Shown one piece after another: positions 1 to 11,425 of a DNA stretch of 64,000 bases (positions are counted from its first letter, which is position 1; each line of letters starts with the position of its first letter). Source of the stretch: Acheta domesticus (taxonomy: Eukaryota > Arthropoda > Insecta > Orthoptera > Gryllidae); the NCBI GenBank assembly GCA_031308135.1, contig JAHLJT010009436.1, positions 141,320,303 through 141,384,302 on the forward strand, written 5' to 3'. The notes beneath the pieces were generated by a model. The model saw only the letters and a list, made by a program, of their open reading frames with translations. It was not told the origin of the DNA and did no database searches. The translations under genes were made by a program, and so were the position numbers.

Positions 1-145
1 TGTGCGAATTAAAATAAAAAGTATACTACATTATATGGGAGATTGTGGATAAAAGTTCCTTTCTGTCGACTAGATAATCTTTCATAAGTAACTAGCAAAA
101 CATGTTCTTTGCACAAAAAAATTTAACATAAAAGTTATAACAAAC

Positions 146-348
146 CTCAAACAAATAGAGATGACCGGGAGTTTTGCTCATGTGCACAGGCCACCATAAC
201 TTCGCTTTATCGATCATTATGTCCCCCTCACAAAGAGACACTTCGCCAACAGGTGTGTTGCTCTCTTCGAGTAGAATTATCTTGCATGACACTTCGTCAT
301 CAACCTCATTTTCGGATATAGTGTATGAGACATGGAAATGTACCACAC
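146..348 (-). CDS. GUSB: Beta-glucuronidase, coding exon 5 (partial gene)
   Basis: This exon encodes residues about 233-300 of a lysosomal beta-glucuronidase, which removes terminal glucuronic acid from glycosaminoglycans and glucuronides. It reads VVHFHVSY at the start and contains KAKLWWP followed by LYLFE, the block that joins the end of the immunoglobulin-like domain to the catalytic domain in GUSB. The acceptor is TTTCCTCAG (349-357) and the donor is GAG/GTTTGT just below 146. The exon enters in phase 1 and leaves in phase 0, so it joins exon 4 exactly. The catalytic TIM barrel with the two glutamates would be in exons left of the window. Family identification is from remembered GUSB sequence similarity. 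Confidence 0.93.
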
Positions 349-1418
349 CTGAGGAAACACGTACTTTGAATTGAACTTATCTAAGTTTACCATTTCACCT
401 TTTAATGTCCTATATATAAAAGGGCCGGGTTCCTAGCATTGAGCGCACTTCGAAAGGAGGGCGCCCAACGCTCTTTTTTTTTATTTTAGAAAATGTTGGG
501 TCACCCGGGGTACATGCGCCGAACGTGCGCATACTAAAAGTGTATATACTACCGCTAGTATTAAAATGACGCAATGCATCTTTGCATCTGTCCTACATAT
601 TCGTCTAAAGTACGCATCATAGGCATAACTGAATTCATATAAGTACAATATTTTCAACGCCAGAATGATCCCAGTTCAATTTATTACTTCACTGATCCCA
701 ATCAACAACTGTTATCCGGAGATTTCTTCACCCAATGAAACTCTCCGGCAGCGATAGCACCATCGAGATTCACATCAGCAATCATCCGGTCGCCAATGAT
801 AATCTTTCACTATTGCAGATTGGTGTTCCAGAAATCGTGACTTGAATAACGACGTTCATTAATTAAATTAATGAGGTGATTTTGTTACCCCTTTTCCTCC
901 TGTAAGCCAAATGTACGTCGTGTCGCTGGTACTGTTTTCCAGGCTCTACCACGAAAGAAGCTACAAAAGTTCCTTCAGTTTTCACGTAGCAGGACTCGTA
1001 AGTGAAAAAATTTGGCACAAGCATGGAAATGCTACAGATTTAAAATTATGCTTTTTTAAACATTCAATGTTCAATATTTTATCATCTTAAGGGAAGATCA
1101 AATTTTGTCGATATTGGTACCGTTCACTTAACGTGACTGACAGACTGACGTTTTGAAATAATACTTTTTTCAGTATCAAGGAATCTCGAAACACAAGTAT
1201 CCATTAAAACTTTGAAATCAATTTCACTTAGCATTATATAACATTCTTTCTAGTACAACGCATATTACTATGTTTATATGTACTTAGGCAAGAATATAGG
1301 TGCACATAAAAGATTTGCTTCCAATGGCACGGACACTGTGATTGCAGCAAATTCGAGATCATTAAGCGTAAAGGCTTAATCGTGAATAACACTCTACCTC
1401 ATTATTAGAACGTGTATT
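349..1418. other. GUSB intron 4, left part, nothing recognised
   Basis: AT-rich intronic sequence. I see no open frame, repeat terminus or RNA gene here that I can support. Confidence 0.5.
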
Positions 1419-3860
1419 TTTTACTTTCTCGTATACATACGTACGGAGTAATATAAATAGTATAGGGAAAGTTACGAAATGCTGCGCGAAAAAACCACGA
1501 ATGTTCGGCAGAAAAAAGTCATTGCCGGACCCTGATAAAGAGAAAGTAAATAAAACCAGTTGCTAAATGAAGAAACGAAATCCCCTAACTCGTCTTGTGT
1601 AACCAGAATACCCGTTTTGTGGGTCCCTGATACCGAAAAAACAATTGAAAGTAAAACGTCAACACCACTAGCGCCTAAACCATGCATACGATTTTTTCCA
1701 AACTGAAGAAATCCCTGTCCATCTTGCTCTAGTCAAAGCTTTGAGATTTTGAAAAACTTTCTTCAAAATTGGGGGGTACTTTGCATGATGGCCCCCAGAC
1801 ATTTTCAAAAGTTTTTAGAATAGAGTAAAATACACTTATTAGGGTGGCTATGGTCCGAATTTCACGGTTAAATCTTAATTTTCGAAAATTGCGAAAGTTT
1901 GAATTTATTCCGCGTCTTCGTCCAACTACAAATTTGCAGATAGATATTTTTCCTTCAAATAAAATTTGTTATTCATAGTTTGTTCTTACTTAAAGGTTAT
2001 GTACATGTTTTTGAAAATTTTTGTAGTTTTCGCACAATATGTGCAATTTTAAAAAATTACAAAAACAATATTTTTTGTACAACCCTTTTTTCAGGTGGCA
2101 ACTCCTTCGTCCTCACGCACTATATTCATAAAGGAAACGGCTTGGAGATTTCCGTTTTAATCTACAATAGCATTATCGCCAAATTCAAACGCTGAGACAG
2201 TAATTTCATAGCAGTTGTGTTCTCGCACATGGAACAAGTTGGAATGAGCGTGTATTAACGATCCATGAGAACAGGTTAAGCTCTCAAACGTTGGTACTAC
2301 TGTCGCCACTCAGCTTTTCTCAAAGAATATTTACATTTTCGGCGCGAAGCGGTGCTTCAGTAATAAGCGAAATTTATTACAAAAAAATTAACAAAAGGAG
2401 GTTGCTTTCCAGTGAGAAACAGAGATCGAGCGAACGTTTTCAGAATATTCGTTCATCATATCCCAAACTGATCTCCCAGTCATTTCAAAGCGTTCACAAT
2501 AGTACTAAATGTACTCTATGAGATGAAATAAACGCCATATTGCTCTATTCTTTTGGTGTTTAAAAAATTACGAAAATTCCGAAAAAATTACGAAAATTAG
2601 TTCCCATTATTATATTTATGAGTGCTTGTGCTTTAAACAATGTCAAGTAAAGTTTTTCGAGAACTCAACCATTTTCTGTGAAAACTAGCTCAAAATTACA
2701 CATTTTCAGAAATGCTCAAACGCCATTTTCTCTTAAATGGCTCCAAATTCCAGTGGCGTAGCGTCAGGGGACGCTAAGATGCTGAGCATACCCACGTGAA
2801 ATATTAATCAAAGAAGCCTAAATATTGTATTGATAATCTTCCAAGTGAGTGGAACACATTCAGCGAAACACGTTTTGTATTAATTTTGAAGTGATTTCCT
2901 ATGATTGAATTCCGCAGGGTGAGCTTGGGTATGAGGTTGTCAGAGAAATATTTTTCTTTCTCACTCGTGATTCCGTGCTTGGTAATGAGCACAAATAGTA
3001 GATATAGTGCTTGCCTACTAATTATCAATTAATATCTAAGAAGTTGAATTCTGATTTAAATATATTAAATTTTATTTTGGTTCGAAATATATCAATTCAC
3101 AAGTGATCTCATTGTCAATTGCGCGTGAGAACTAAAGCGGAGTTATTTCATAATTTGCTTTCAAGAAGTCTCCTGACATAAATCTGTTGAAGTAGTGTAA
3201 CATTTGTTTCAATAACCTAGATTCTAGAGAAAATTAAGAATCACGATGTCTTCAGTTCGCATTATGATTGAGCATCCCCAAACGCACAAGACACGCTACG
3301 CCACTGCCAAATTCGTTCTTCAGACTTTTCGAACGGGTAGTGCTATTGCACTATTTCATATGACGTTAAGTTCAATTTGGTGATTTTTTTGTTTTTTATC
3401 AAAAATTACATAAATTTAATTTTTTGAAAGATCTCACACACCTTTAATATGCATATTGCTAGCAATTTGTAAATACTATTGTATTTGTAAGTCAAAGTAT
3501 ATAATAGTGAATGCTATTGTATTTGTAAGTCAATGAAGTGTTTCGAAAAGTCAAAATTTTGCTGTGAGAAAGAGCTTCAAATTTCACATTTTTAGTAGCG
3601 CTTAAACGCCATTTTCTGAAAAACGGCTCCAACATTTTCAAAGAAAATGTCCATGAGGAGGAGGTTTTCCTGTTCTTCAATATTCTAAAACGTATTATTC
3701 TGTTCTACCATTAGGAAACCGAAAAATTAAGAAAACTTTTTAAAAAAGTACTTTGGGTGGAGATAGATGGCAGCTGGCACAAGTATGTGGCAATTCTGAA
3801 TAGCTAGCCCAGACCCAAGGAAATAGAAACCTAATACGGGAAAGTCTGTAGCACCTCTAG
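1419..3860 (+). repeat. Rep-A family, long copy A1, interrupted by a MITE
   Basis: Begins with TTACTTTCTCG, then the family start block GGGAAAGTTACGAAATGC and GCTGCGCG, continues through a block with GGTCCCTGATACCG, and ends with GGGAAAGTCTGTAGCACC and CTAG at 3857-3860. Without the MITE at 2751-3306 and its duplication it is about 1.9 kb. It has no convincing open frame. The same blocks recur in both orientations across the window, so this is an interspersed family, but I cannot assign its class with certainty. Confidence 0.75.
2751..3306. mobile_element. hAT-like MITE, 556 bp, nested in Rep-A
   Basis: Terminal inverted repeats CAGTGGCGTAGCG and its complement ending CGCTACGCCACTG. The host sequence CCAAATTC is present at 2743-2750 and again at 3307-3314, a perfect 8-bp target duplication as made by hAT transposases. 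No transposase is encoded. A relative sits at 42515-43070 with its own 8-bp duplication. Confidence 0.9.
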
Positions 3861-4965
3861 TTATTGGAATCCATAATATGCCAGAATACTGTTTGAAACT
3901 GTTGGATGTAATAATTGAGTTTAAATCAAATGTTAAGAAATCGGTTTCTTCTGCAATCCAGTAAGAATTCACTTCTCCCCATAGCTCGTCATACGCAGTT
4001 TTTAACTGTTTTTGACGTAAATAAATAAATAAAAAAAAAAAAAAATAAATCTCTGGGCATAATTTAAATCGTGGATCAAGGAGAGCCTTTCAGTAGGTAA
4101 AAAAGATATTTGGGACTTACGATTGCAATTACTTATTCTGTTCTGACATAAATGTATAAATGTGTTTTATAACTACTTTTTCAGTTACTGAAGCTAGGCA
4201 TTGAATAAAATGTTTGATCTTCTATAAATAACTTTATCATTGGGAAAGTTACAATACTATTTAAAAAAGATACATCGCACCAGTATTTAACTTTATTATT
4301 AAATGATTTAAGTGAGAAGTAAAAACTAAGATCTTCTCAGGAAGTTTTATGGTAAAATCATTGAAGAGGTAAAATAGTGAACATTACTGGAGAGTGGCAA
4401 ACGAGTAATTCATCATAGAGATAAGATATCAGTGAAGAGTTATCAGTTGTTTAATACCTTGCTATATCTCTTGTGTTGATTCTTTACACATGTCAATTTA
4501 TGTAAGAAAATTATTACGTGTGAGAAAGTACTACGAATGGTCTGTGTAAATGTGAAAATACCCAAATGCATGACAAAAGGTGATTAAAGTAATGATGTTT
4601 TGAATTCGTAGAATGGAACATGTTAAAGAAATGAAATCCTCAGTTGATTCATTTTTTTTATTCGGAACATATATAATATATTAAATTTATTCTTCCTTAA
4701 ATTAGAAAGACAGAGTTTGGTGCAACGATATCAAATTTCAAACGAACCAACGTATGTAGTATTATCAGTGTACTTGTTCAAGATCTAATTTAATCAACCG
4801 AAAAGAGAGAGATTATCTACGTATTTAAAATTCCACACAAGACATTGTGAAGTGGAATAAATAAATTACATATTAAGTGTTTGGTTGCAGTTTATAGTTT
4901 TGTGACCTTTGAATAGTTCATTAATTTCATTCTAAACGAGAGTCAGCGCTCATGCAGTAACTCAC
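3861..4965. other. GUSB intron 4, right part, mostly unrecognised
   Basis: AT-rich intron. An A-rich run with AAAT units at about 4018-4050 could be the tail of a short, old LINE fragment on the plus strand. Nothing else is supported. Confidence 0.4.
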
Positions 4966-5108
4966 CTGTCTCTCCAATAATTGTCGTGTTTATTGTTATG
5001 TCGTTGACAAATACATCTGGAACAGTATGCAAGAACACAGATCTATGTATACCGGCATAATTGAAGAAATCAAATGTATATTCATTAACAGCATATCCTG
5101 GCGGGTAC
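4966..5108 (-). CDS. GUSB: Beta-glucuronidase, coding exon 4
   Basis: Encodes residues about 185-233. It contains the strongly conserved GUSB block TFDFFNYAGIHRSV, part of the N-terminal sugar-binding jelly-roll domain, followed by DITINTT with an N-T-T glycosylation sequon. The acceptor is TTTTCAG above 5108 and the donor is G/GTGAGT below 4966. The exon enters in phase 2 and completes the Lys codon of DKYPPGY, matching the known junction region in vertebrate GUSB. It leaves in phase 1, which fits exon 5. The match to the family is unmistakable by eye. Confidence 0.95.
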
Positions 5109-5679
5109 CTGAAAATAAAGATTTTTGTGATAACTACATATATCCTCACTTATATTTATTTTTAGATAGATTTTAAGCTATTAGAGACCAATTTTATTAG
5201 TTAATTGCATTATATTGAAGTATTCTTTACTTCCTTAATTTTGCCTTAAAATAACTCTTTTTAAACCATTTCCTTAATTTAGATAGTGAAATTGAAGTGA
5301 AAATTAAAAATGAATTGCAAGATTTGTAAACAAATAAAAATTAATAATTAAAAATTACATAGTCGATCGATGGTATCGCGAAAACATTCACAGAACGATT
5401 ATTTTCTGAAATTCTTAATATGTCCGTAAATGCTATCTTTCAACTGAATGTGATGTCATTACAGTTTTAATAAACGTGGATAAGGGAGTGGAACGGGAGC
5501 CTACCAGCATTTGGTGCCTACAAACTTCAATTTGTCAAAGATGTGCGTTACTAGATAGTAAAGCACATATATATTATTATCCATTTGATAATGTATAATC
5601 GTTCGGAAACGTCCAAAAATCTTTCTCCGCCGTCCGTACTAAGGCGCCTTTGGCGCGAATGTCAATGAACGTGACTCAC
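5109..5679. other. GUSB intron 3
   Basis: Short intron of 571 bp with a good donor GTGAGT and acceptor TTTTCAG. Nothing else is recognised in it. Confidence 0.7.
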
Positions 5680-5855
5680 TTGTCCGTGTCGTTGTAGTAG
5701 ACGGTGACGCCCTGTGGGATGGTGTACGGGGAGAGCGTATTGTTCACCGCCACTGTGAGGAGCGACGGGGCGTCGTAGGCGAGCAGCGCTGTCACGTCCA
5801 GGTCGAAGGGCAGGTGGCCGCCAGAGTGATTGCCCGCCAGATGCCCGTTCACCCA
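5680..5855 (-). CDS. GUSB: Beta-glucuronidase, coding exon 3
   Basis: Encodes residues about 127-185. The acceptor is CCGCAG/TGGGTGAACGG, giving WVNG, and the family block GGHLPFDLDVTALL follows. The sequon in AVNNTLSP is at the position of a glycosylation site known in mammalian GUSB, and two more sequons, NHS and NDT, are present. The donor is AA/GTGAGT, phase 2. The exon belongs to the sugar-binding domain. It is GC-richer than its surroundings, as are exons 1 and 2, which helps it stand out in the AT-rich introns. Confidence 0.95.
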
Positions 5856-7490
5856 CTGCGGAGGAACGCGCAAGGAGCAGCAGATGGAGCAAAAGAGGCA
5901 TTGAAGAAGGCTTAAGCTGCAGGCCGCGAAACTGATCAAGGTTTAGAAACCAGAAGGAAATTATGATTCGTATCGCACCCATCGCGACTAAACTACTCAG
6001 GGTCCTAATGATGTTTGTGTGGCGTCGTGGCAACGCTTTCAAGCAGCCGACGTGCCTGAGCCAGGAGCTGTCGTGGAAGGGGATGGATTGCGTGCCTGGC
6101 GCCGTAGAGGAAACGCTGACGGGACGGACCTGCGCTGAATAGAAGGGCGCCAGGGAGGAGGTGGCGTCAACAAAACCCCACGCAAAAATAAACTGTTGAG
6201 AAAGGTTAGTGGCGATTGTCTAAGACCATTGGAAATGGCTAGCCGTTGAGTCTGGGGACGCCGAAAGCATGGCGCCGGGGGGGGGGAGACGAGAGGGCAC
6301 ATAACGCAGCTCCGTCTGCGCTCGCGAGAGATTCGTGAGAGATTATTTTCCTTCTTTTCTTATGTTTCTTTAGCCCTTCTTGTTGCTGTAATCAAATAGC
6401 TTATTTAACAGAAGTGCAAGTTAAAATTGCAAATTTCAAAGTCTTTGTTCTATCTTCGATTATTCCTTCGAAGTACAGCTTTAGGACGAAGTCTGACTTC
6501 CAAGGACTAATCACTGATAGAGGTAACCCACCATCTACAATCGAAACACCCCTATTGCCTTCTCGGGCAGCTTGAACATTGAAGACAGCCCTGTAATCTC
6601 AGTAGATTAGAGTAGAGTAGATTTTATGTCGAAGGAGCATGGTCTATAAATAACATGAGACGAAATAATTTCTCTTTGGTTTCATTCATCTTCATAGTAA
6701 TTCAAAAGCCGACAATCTGCGGTTGAGGATCATAGAAAGTCTCCCTCTGTAAAATATTCCTATTACAGTGTCATATTCCAGTGGATCGAAATCCTGATTT
6801 GATGTTCATATGAGGATCAGGTAGAGCTCTTTGACAATACCTGGAATGTCGTAAATTGAAACAGTGATTCCAAGACGCAATTTCATTCACCCACACAAAA
6901 CCTCATGTATTTTTGAATGGGCCATATAGCGACACGTCTGAGGGTTGTAATATGCGTCTGGCTTATGGTGGAAATGACACCAGAGCTACCCCATTTCTTT
7001 GCAGAAATCCAAAACCTCTAAATGAAGATGAGATGCCTGACTATTAAGCAGCTGAGTCAGTTGTCCAACCAGAGACTCTTCTTACGTCTCTTTTTCGTGG
7101 TGTTTCTCAGGGATAATCTGCCAAACACTCGAAGATGGTCGAAATGTCAGCATCACAACTTTCGACGCGGGGTCACCCAAACAGCCGAAGGGAGTCTTTG
7201 GTCGCGGAAGCCTACGACCGTTGGGTTTCGACCCGTTGGGAATACTACAATACGTACGTATTTTATATTTGATACAAAACTCATTTTGTTTGGTGAAGGC
7301 TAGTGTTCAGTTATTTCTGTAGAGATAGAACATTCGTTTAGCCGTTCCGAATCCATTTTCAGGCCTAATCGACAATATTTTGTGTTCGAAAATGTTTAAA
7401 TATTTATATAAAGCTATTTAAAACACCAAGTTTTATTTCAATCTTTATAAAACTTCTACGAAACAATAAAGATACGTATATCCATATATT
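5856..7490. other. GUSB intron 2, left part, with one repeat fragment
   Basis: A GC-richer stretch at 5960-6330 beside exon 3 has open frames on the minus strand but no recognised domain. At about 7134-7200 there is a fragment with GATGGTCGAAATGTCAGC and TTTCGACGCGG, a motif shared with the inverted repeat at 40780-40960. The rest is unrecognised. Confidence 0.45.
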
Positions 7491-8487
7491 TTACTTTTTA
7501 CTTTCTCGCCCTTACTTCGTAAGAAAGTTTTCGTTATCGTGCGCCGGAAACTTGTTTCGGTTGGTCAGAGGTCATACTTTATGGGCGGAAATGAGTCGCT
7601 TATCAATGATTGTATTTATATTACTTTATCGAATCATACAATGGATCGTAACCGCTCTAGTTTTTGAGCAGATAGACGCAATCGGTGACCCAACAAAGGC
7701 GCCACACGCTTCAAATCCATAGCATTTCCACAATCGCCTTACACGTTCTCTGGGTGATTTTATCGGCATATTCCGTCTGTAACAACTGGCCAAAATGATC
7801 GATATATTTTCCGCCTCTCGTGGCATATCTTGCTTTTGTTAAGAGTAATGATCTGAAAGTACGGAGTTAATTTCTACAACTCTATTCGACTAAACAAACG
7901 CTGAATTATGTAACATATTACTTTCAAGTTTGAACGCACAAACACTACTTCCACTCTTAGCAGGGGACTTGGCCTATTTTCAGAGCATATTCGTTTCACG
8001 TATTTACTTACTTTCGATACATTTGTTTCAGCTTTTCAGTAACTCTAATAGAATTTCAGTATTGAATCCATTTAACTATCTCGTATAATATAAGTATATC
8101 TCGTACAAGCAGTATTAGAGAAAATGTTGTAATGCTGCAAAAATAAATGTCGAGATTTTGATGGACGTATTGTAAGACCTTGATACCTAAAATTTCTTTC
8201 TTTCTTTCTTTTTTCTTTCTTTCTTTTCGTAAGCGTCTGTTCGACCGTCAATCCGACTGTGGACAGCGTAGCGCCTGAACCGCTTGCATGCGTTACCAGT
8301 TTATAGCTGACTAAACGAACTAAACAAAACTTGTAATTAGATGAATCCAAATGGAAGAACACCTTGAACAAATATCAAGAAAGTGCCATGGGGTACCTAA
8401 AACGCGTTTATACGCCTACCCCAGGTTATGAAACTACGTAAAGGCCCTACAACATTTTCAAAATTTTTCTCAACACAAAGAGCTCCA
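7491..8487. other. GUSB intron 2, Rep-A 5' fragment and simple repeat
   Basis: TTTTTACTTTCTCGCC at about 7493 resembles a Rep-A left end, with GAAAGT following shortly, but the body is missing. A (TTTC)n run lies at about 8191-8227. The remainder is unrecognised. Confidence 0.45.
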
Positions 8488-9186
8488 TTTTTTACTTTTC
8501 CGCTACAGAGTAGAGATAAAGTTATGTAATGCTGCGCGAAAAAAAACACGAATTTTCAACAGAAAAACTTTTATTACAGGGCTCTAGTAATGAAAAAAGT
8601 GGATGCAGATGCCAAATTTAAAAAAAAAAATCCTCTATCACGTGGAGTAGCCAGAATTCATGCTTTGAGGGTCCTTGATACCGGAAAGTCGAATGACATC
8701 AAAACGTCTGTGCGTCCGTCGGTGAACAACGCTAACGGCTAAACCGTTCAGCCGATTTTCTCCAAAGCTGATCTTCCTTAATGGATCTGGCAGATGTCGC
8801 GGCCCCTTGAATTTGAAATTGATATCTTAATTTTGGAGGGTACTTTACACGAAGCCCCTGGGACATTTTCCAAATTTTCAAAAAAATGGCGCCATCGTTT
8901 TTTATTGTTTTTTATAGTGTGAAGAACGTTTAAGAGAATGCTTCAAGTCTCATGTTCGTTGAAAACGATTTTTTGTTGCAAAAATTCAAATTTTTTTGAG
9001 GCTTCCTACGACTTAAATATTAAAGATAAGATATTTTTCCCTTAAAGAAAGCTGTTCCTTAAAGACCAAAATAAAGAGAAATTTTGAAATAAAGTCAAGT
9101 ACAATTTTTCGGAAATTTGAGTACTTTTAGCTTAATTTGGCATGAAGTTACAGGAGAGAAAGTAAGTGCTTTTTTAGCACCACTAA
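8488..9186 (+). repeat. Rep-A family, short copy A2
   Basis: About 700 bp. It starts with TTTACTTTTCCG and the block GTTATGTAATGCTGCGCG, carries the GGTCCTTGATACCG and CTAACGGCTAAACCG blocks, and ends with GAGAGAAAGTAAGTGC, the hairpin GTGCT..AGCAC, and CTAA at 9183-9186. The hairpin arms are a perfect 5-bp match. Confidence 0.75.
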
Positions 9187-9635
9187 TTTCTTTGCATTTT
9201 TTGCTTGGAGAAAGCAAGATGAGTTGATAATATAGTCGTATATTCAATATGTGCGAAAATTGAAAGTGCTTAATTTTTTTTTGAGTATGACCTACATCTT
9301 CATTACTAAAGCGGAGATATATTTATTAATGCCATAATTTGTCCAGCATTATATTTTAAAGTACTTCAGGTCCAATTTTTTTAAACTATTAGCATTTTCG
9401 AGTAATTTAAGTCAAATTGAGACAATTTTCCAAAAGTAATTAAACAATATTATTTTCAAAAAGAACTTCAATTTTAAAAACGAAGTTTAAACGAAAAAGA
9501 TCAAACAGTACATTCTCAGAAGCGCTCAAACAACATTTCCTTAAAAATGGTTCCAAATTTCTCTCGAGAATTTACATTTGAAAAGAGGTTTTGTTCTTTC
9601 CGAACGAGAAATCGTATGTCCTGTAGCACCACTAG
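9187..9635 (+). repeat. Rep-A family, 3' part A3
   Basis: Lies directly behind A2 and ends with CTGTAGCACCACTAG at 9632-9635. Only the right-hand part of the family is present. Confidence 0.55.
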
Positions 9636-10379
9636 TTACATAAGAGATCACTCTCGCACATTTCACTTTCACAAATAAAATTGGAGTGTCTTGTCTGTTA
9701 TTGAAGAATAACTGCCATTTTCTGCTCTCATACGATTATTCACATTCATACTTCATGATAACTGATAACCCATTCAATTTTTTTTCACAATTTTTGTCTT
9801 TCTGTCTGTCGTTATATTTGTACGAGCTAATCTCTGGAACCGTACAACCAATTTTAATGGGGTTTTCGCTGAAAGATAGAGTATTCGGTCGGGCACAAGA
9901 TCTTACTTAGGTAAATTTTGTTTCAAATTATTATTTTCTAAATATTTGTTTATTTTTAAACAAATCTACACATGTTTTCGATTATTATTTTCTATCATAC
10001 AGGGGAAATGTTTTATTGTTTAATTCAAATCTACACATTATTTCCGAACTAAATGGAATTTTGTACATGCAAACTTCAATACAAGAGAAAAAAATAATCT
10101 ACATGAGATTATGAAAATTCCCCCTTTCCTACCCCTTAAAATTTAAGTTTTCGCTCTTTCTCTTTGCGAATATCTCGGAAACGAGAAGAAAATTCACTAA
10201 AATTAATTAGATGTTTCTGAATGATCATAAAATGTGGACTAAATGCATTATTAATTTCAATGGCTCAATTACGTTTTGAGTAATCGAAGATCAAATTTTT
10301 TTAAGTTTGCCGGGAGTAAGCAATAATGACTCTGATCCGTAACAGAACATTGTAGCGTAGTTGTAGAAATGTATTGTAG
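9636..10379. other. GUSB intron 2, unrecognised
   Basis: AT-rich, with no supported gene or repeat terminus. Confidence 0.4.
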
Positions 10380-10570
10380 AAATGGCGCGGCGTGGCGGAG
10401 CAGGGCTGGTTGGGCTGGGTCAGATGCAGTGGAGACGGGGCGTGGCTGGGTGAGACATAATTTTAGATGTGGGCGAGATGACGGGGCCGAGTGATATCAG
10501 GCGGGACAGGAACGGAATGGGGTAGGGCAGGTCAGTGAGCCAGGACAGGGCACGGCACGGAGGGTAGAAT
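10380..10570. repeat. G-rich, strand-asymmetric tract
   Basis: About 190 bp of G-rich, C-poor plus strand with many GGG runs (GGGCTGG, GGGGCGTGG, GGGACAGG) inside AT-rich intron. It looks like a decayed minisatellite. No coding sense is apparent. Confidence 0.5.
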
Positions 10571-10607
10571 AGCATGTAGATACACTGTAGACTATATAAT
10601 ACCGTAG

Positions 10608-10675
10608 TTTTGCTTTCCCCAATCGAATAGATTGAGAAATACCCGGGAAACGCGGGGTACTTCAGCTACTCCATA
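10608..10675 (-). repeat. Terminus of the unclassified repeat seen at 28741
   Basis: Contains TACCCGGGAAACGCGGGG followed by TACTTCAGCTA. Its complement matches the start of the repeat at 28741, CTAGCTGAAGTACCC. Only the end is present. Confidence 0.4.
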
Positions 10676-11099
10676 ATAACCTTTTGGTAGATGTTTTATT
10701 GTAGCGTTGTCTCCTATGCTGCAACTACCTATGGCGTAGTACTTATCAATCCACTAGTTATAACAATAGCTTGTGACATCCTGAACGCCCTTGAAGCCCG
10801 GCATCTTAAAGAAGGGGGAGGGATAGATTGGGCCCATCACTCGTAGATAATCTGGGCCTCCTGCAATGAGGGAGAAGTCGGGGTGGCGATGGGGAAACCG
10901 CCATCTGTGGAGATGGGGTCACAGCGGAAAGGATACGTGGCAAGGTCTTGTAGGTCGCACGAAACTTTTTACCTAGGACCTCGGTGTTTGGTTTGGTTTG
11001 GTGCCTTTCTGTGCCTTAAATATTTGTTTCTGTCGTCCCTAAGAACAGAACGTTTGGACACCCTACCTCCACCTGAGAACATAGGGGACTCAGACTCAC

Positions 11100-11273
11100 C
11101 ACGCAGGCGAAGTAGTGGACACTGCCGAAGCGCAGGAAGACGCGCGCGCCGCCGTCGCGCCAGCGGCCGCGCGCGAACACCTCGCGCTGGTACCACGCCC
11201 AGCCCACGTGGTCACGCAGCGCCGCCGACGTCGTCACGTCATTGTAGCTAGCGGGCACCGGCATCGGCCGCCA
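11100..11273 (-). CDS. GUSB: Beta-glucuronidase, coding exon 2
   Basis: Encodes residues 69-126, exactly 58 codons in phase 0 at both ends. The block MPVPASYNDV followed by HVGWAWYQREV is diagnostic of beta-glucuronidases and forms the start of the sugar-binding domain. The acceptor is CTAG/TGG; an in-frame stop immediately upstream excludes an earlier start. The donor is GTG/GTGAGT. At the junction with exon 3 the product reads YFACV-WVNG, as expected for the family. A 1.1-kb fold-back element begins only about 150 bp upstream of this exon. Confidence 0.95.
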
Positions 11274-11425
11274 CTAGACACGGGCGCGCACTTCAACTAT
11301 ACAACTTGAAAAATACATGAAATCATAAAAAAAAGTGTGTTTGATCTCAACCGGCTCTCCGGATCGGGTGATCCGTGTAATGGACTGCTTGGCTAGCCAA
11401 TGGGCGATATGAAAAAAAAAGAGTA

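Noticed and set aside
1472..1687. Small protein gene in Rep-A (71 codons, minus), with relatives in other copies
   Set aside because: The open frame is not kept in the other Rep-A copies, which have stops and shifts at matching positions.
5662..6302. Long minus-strand frames extending beyond GUSB exon 3
   Set aside because: They run through a clear acceptor site into intron 2 in other frames and have no recognisable domain.
10883..11309. Plus-strand open frames opposite GUSB exon 2
   Set aside because: Same cause: antisense shadows of a GC-rich exon with clear family similarity on the minus strand.
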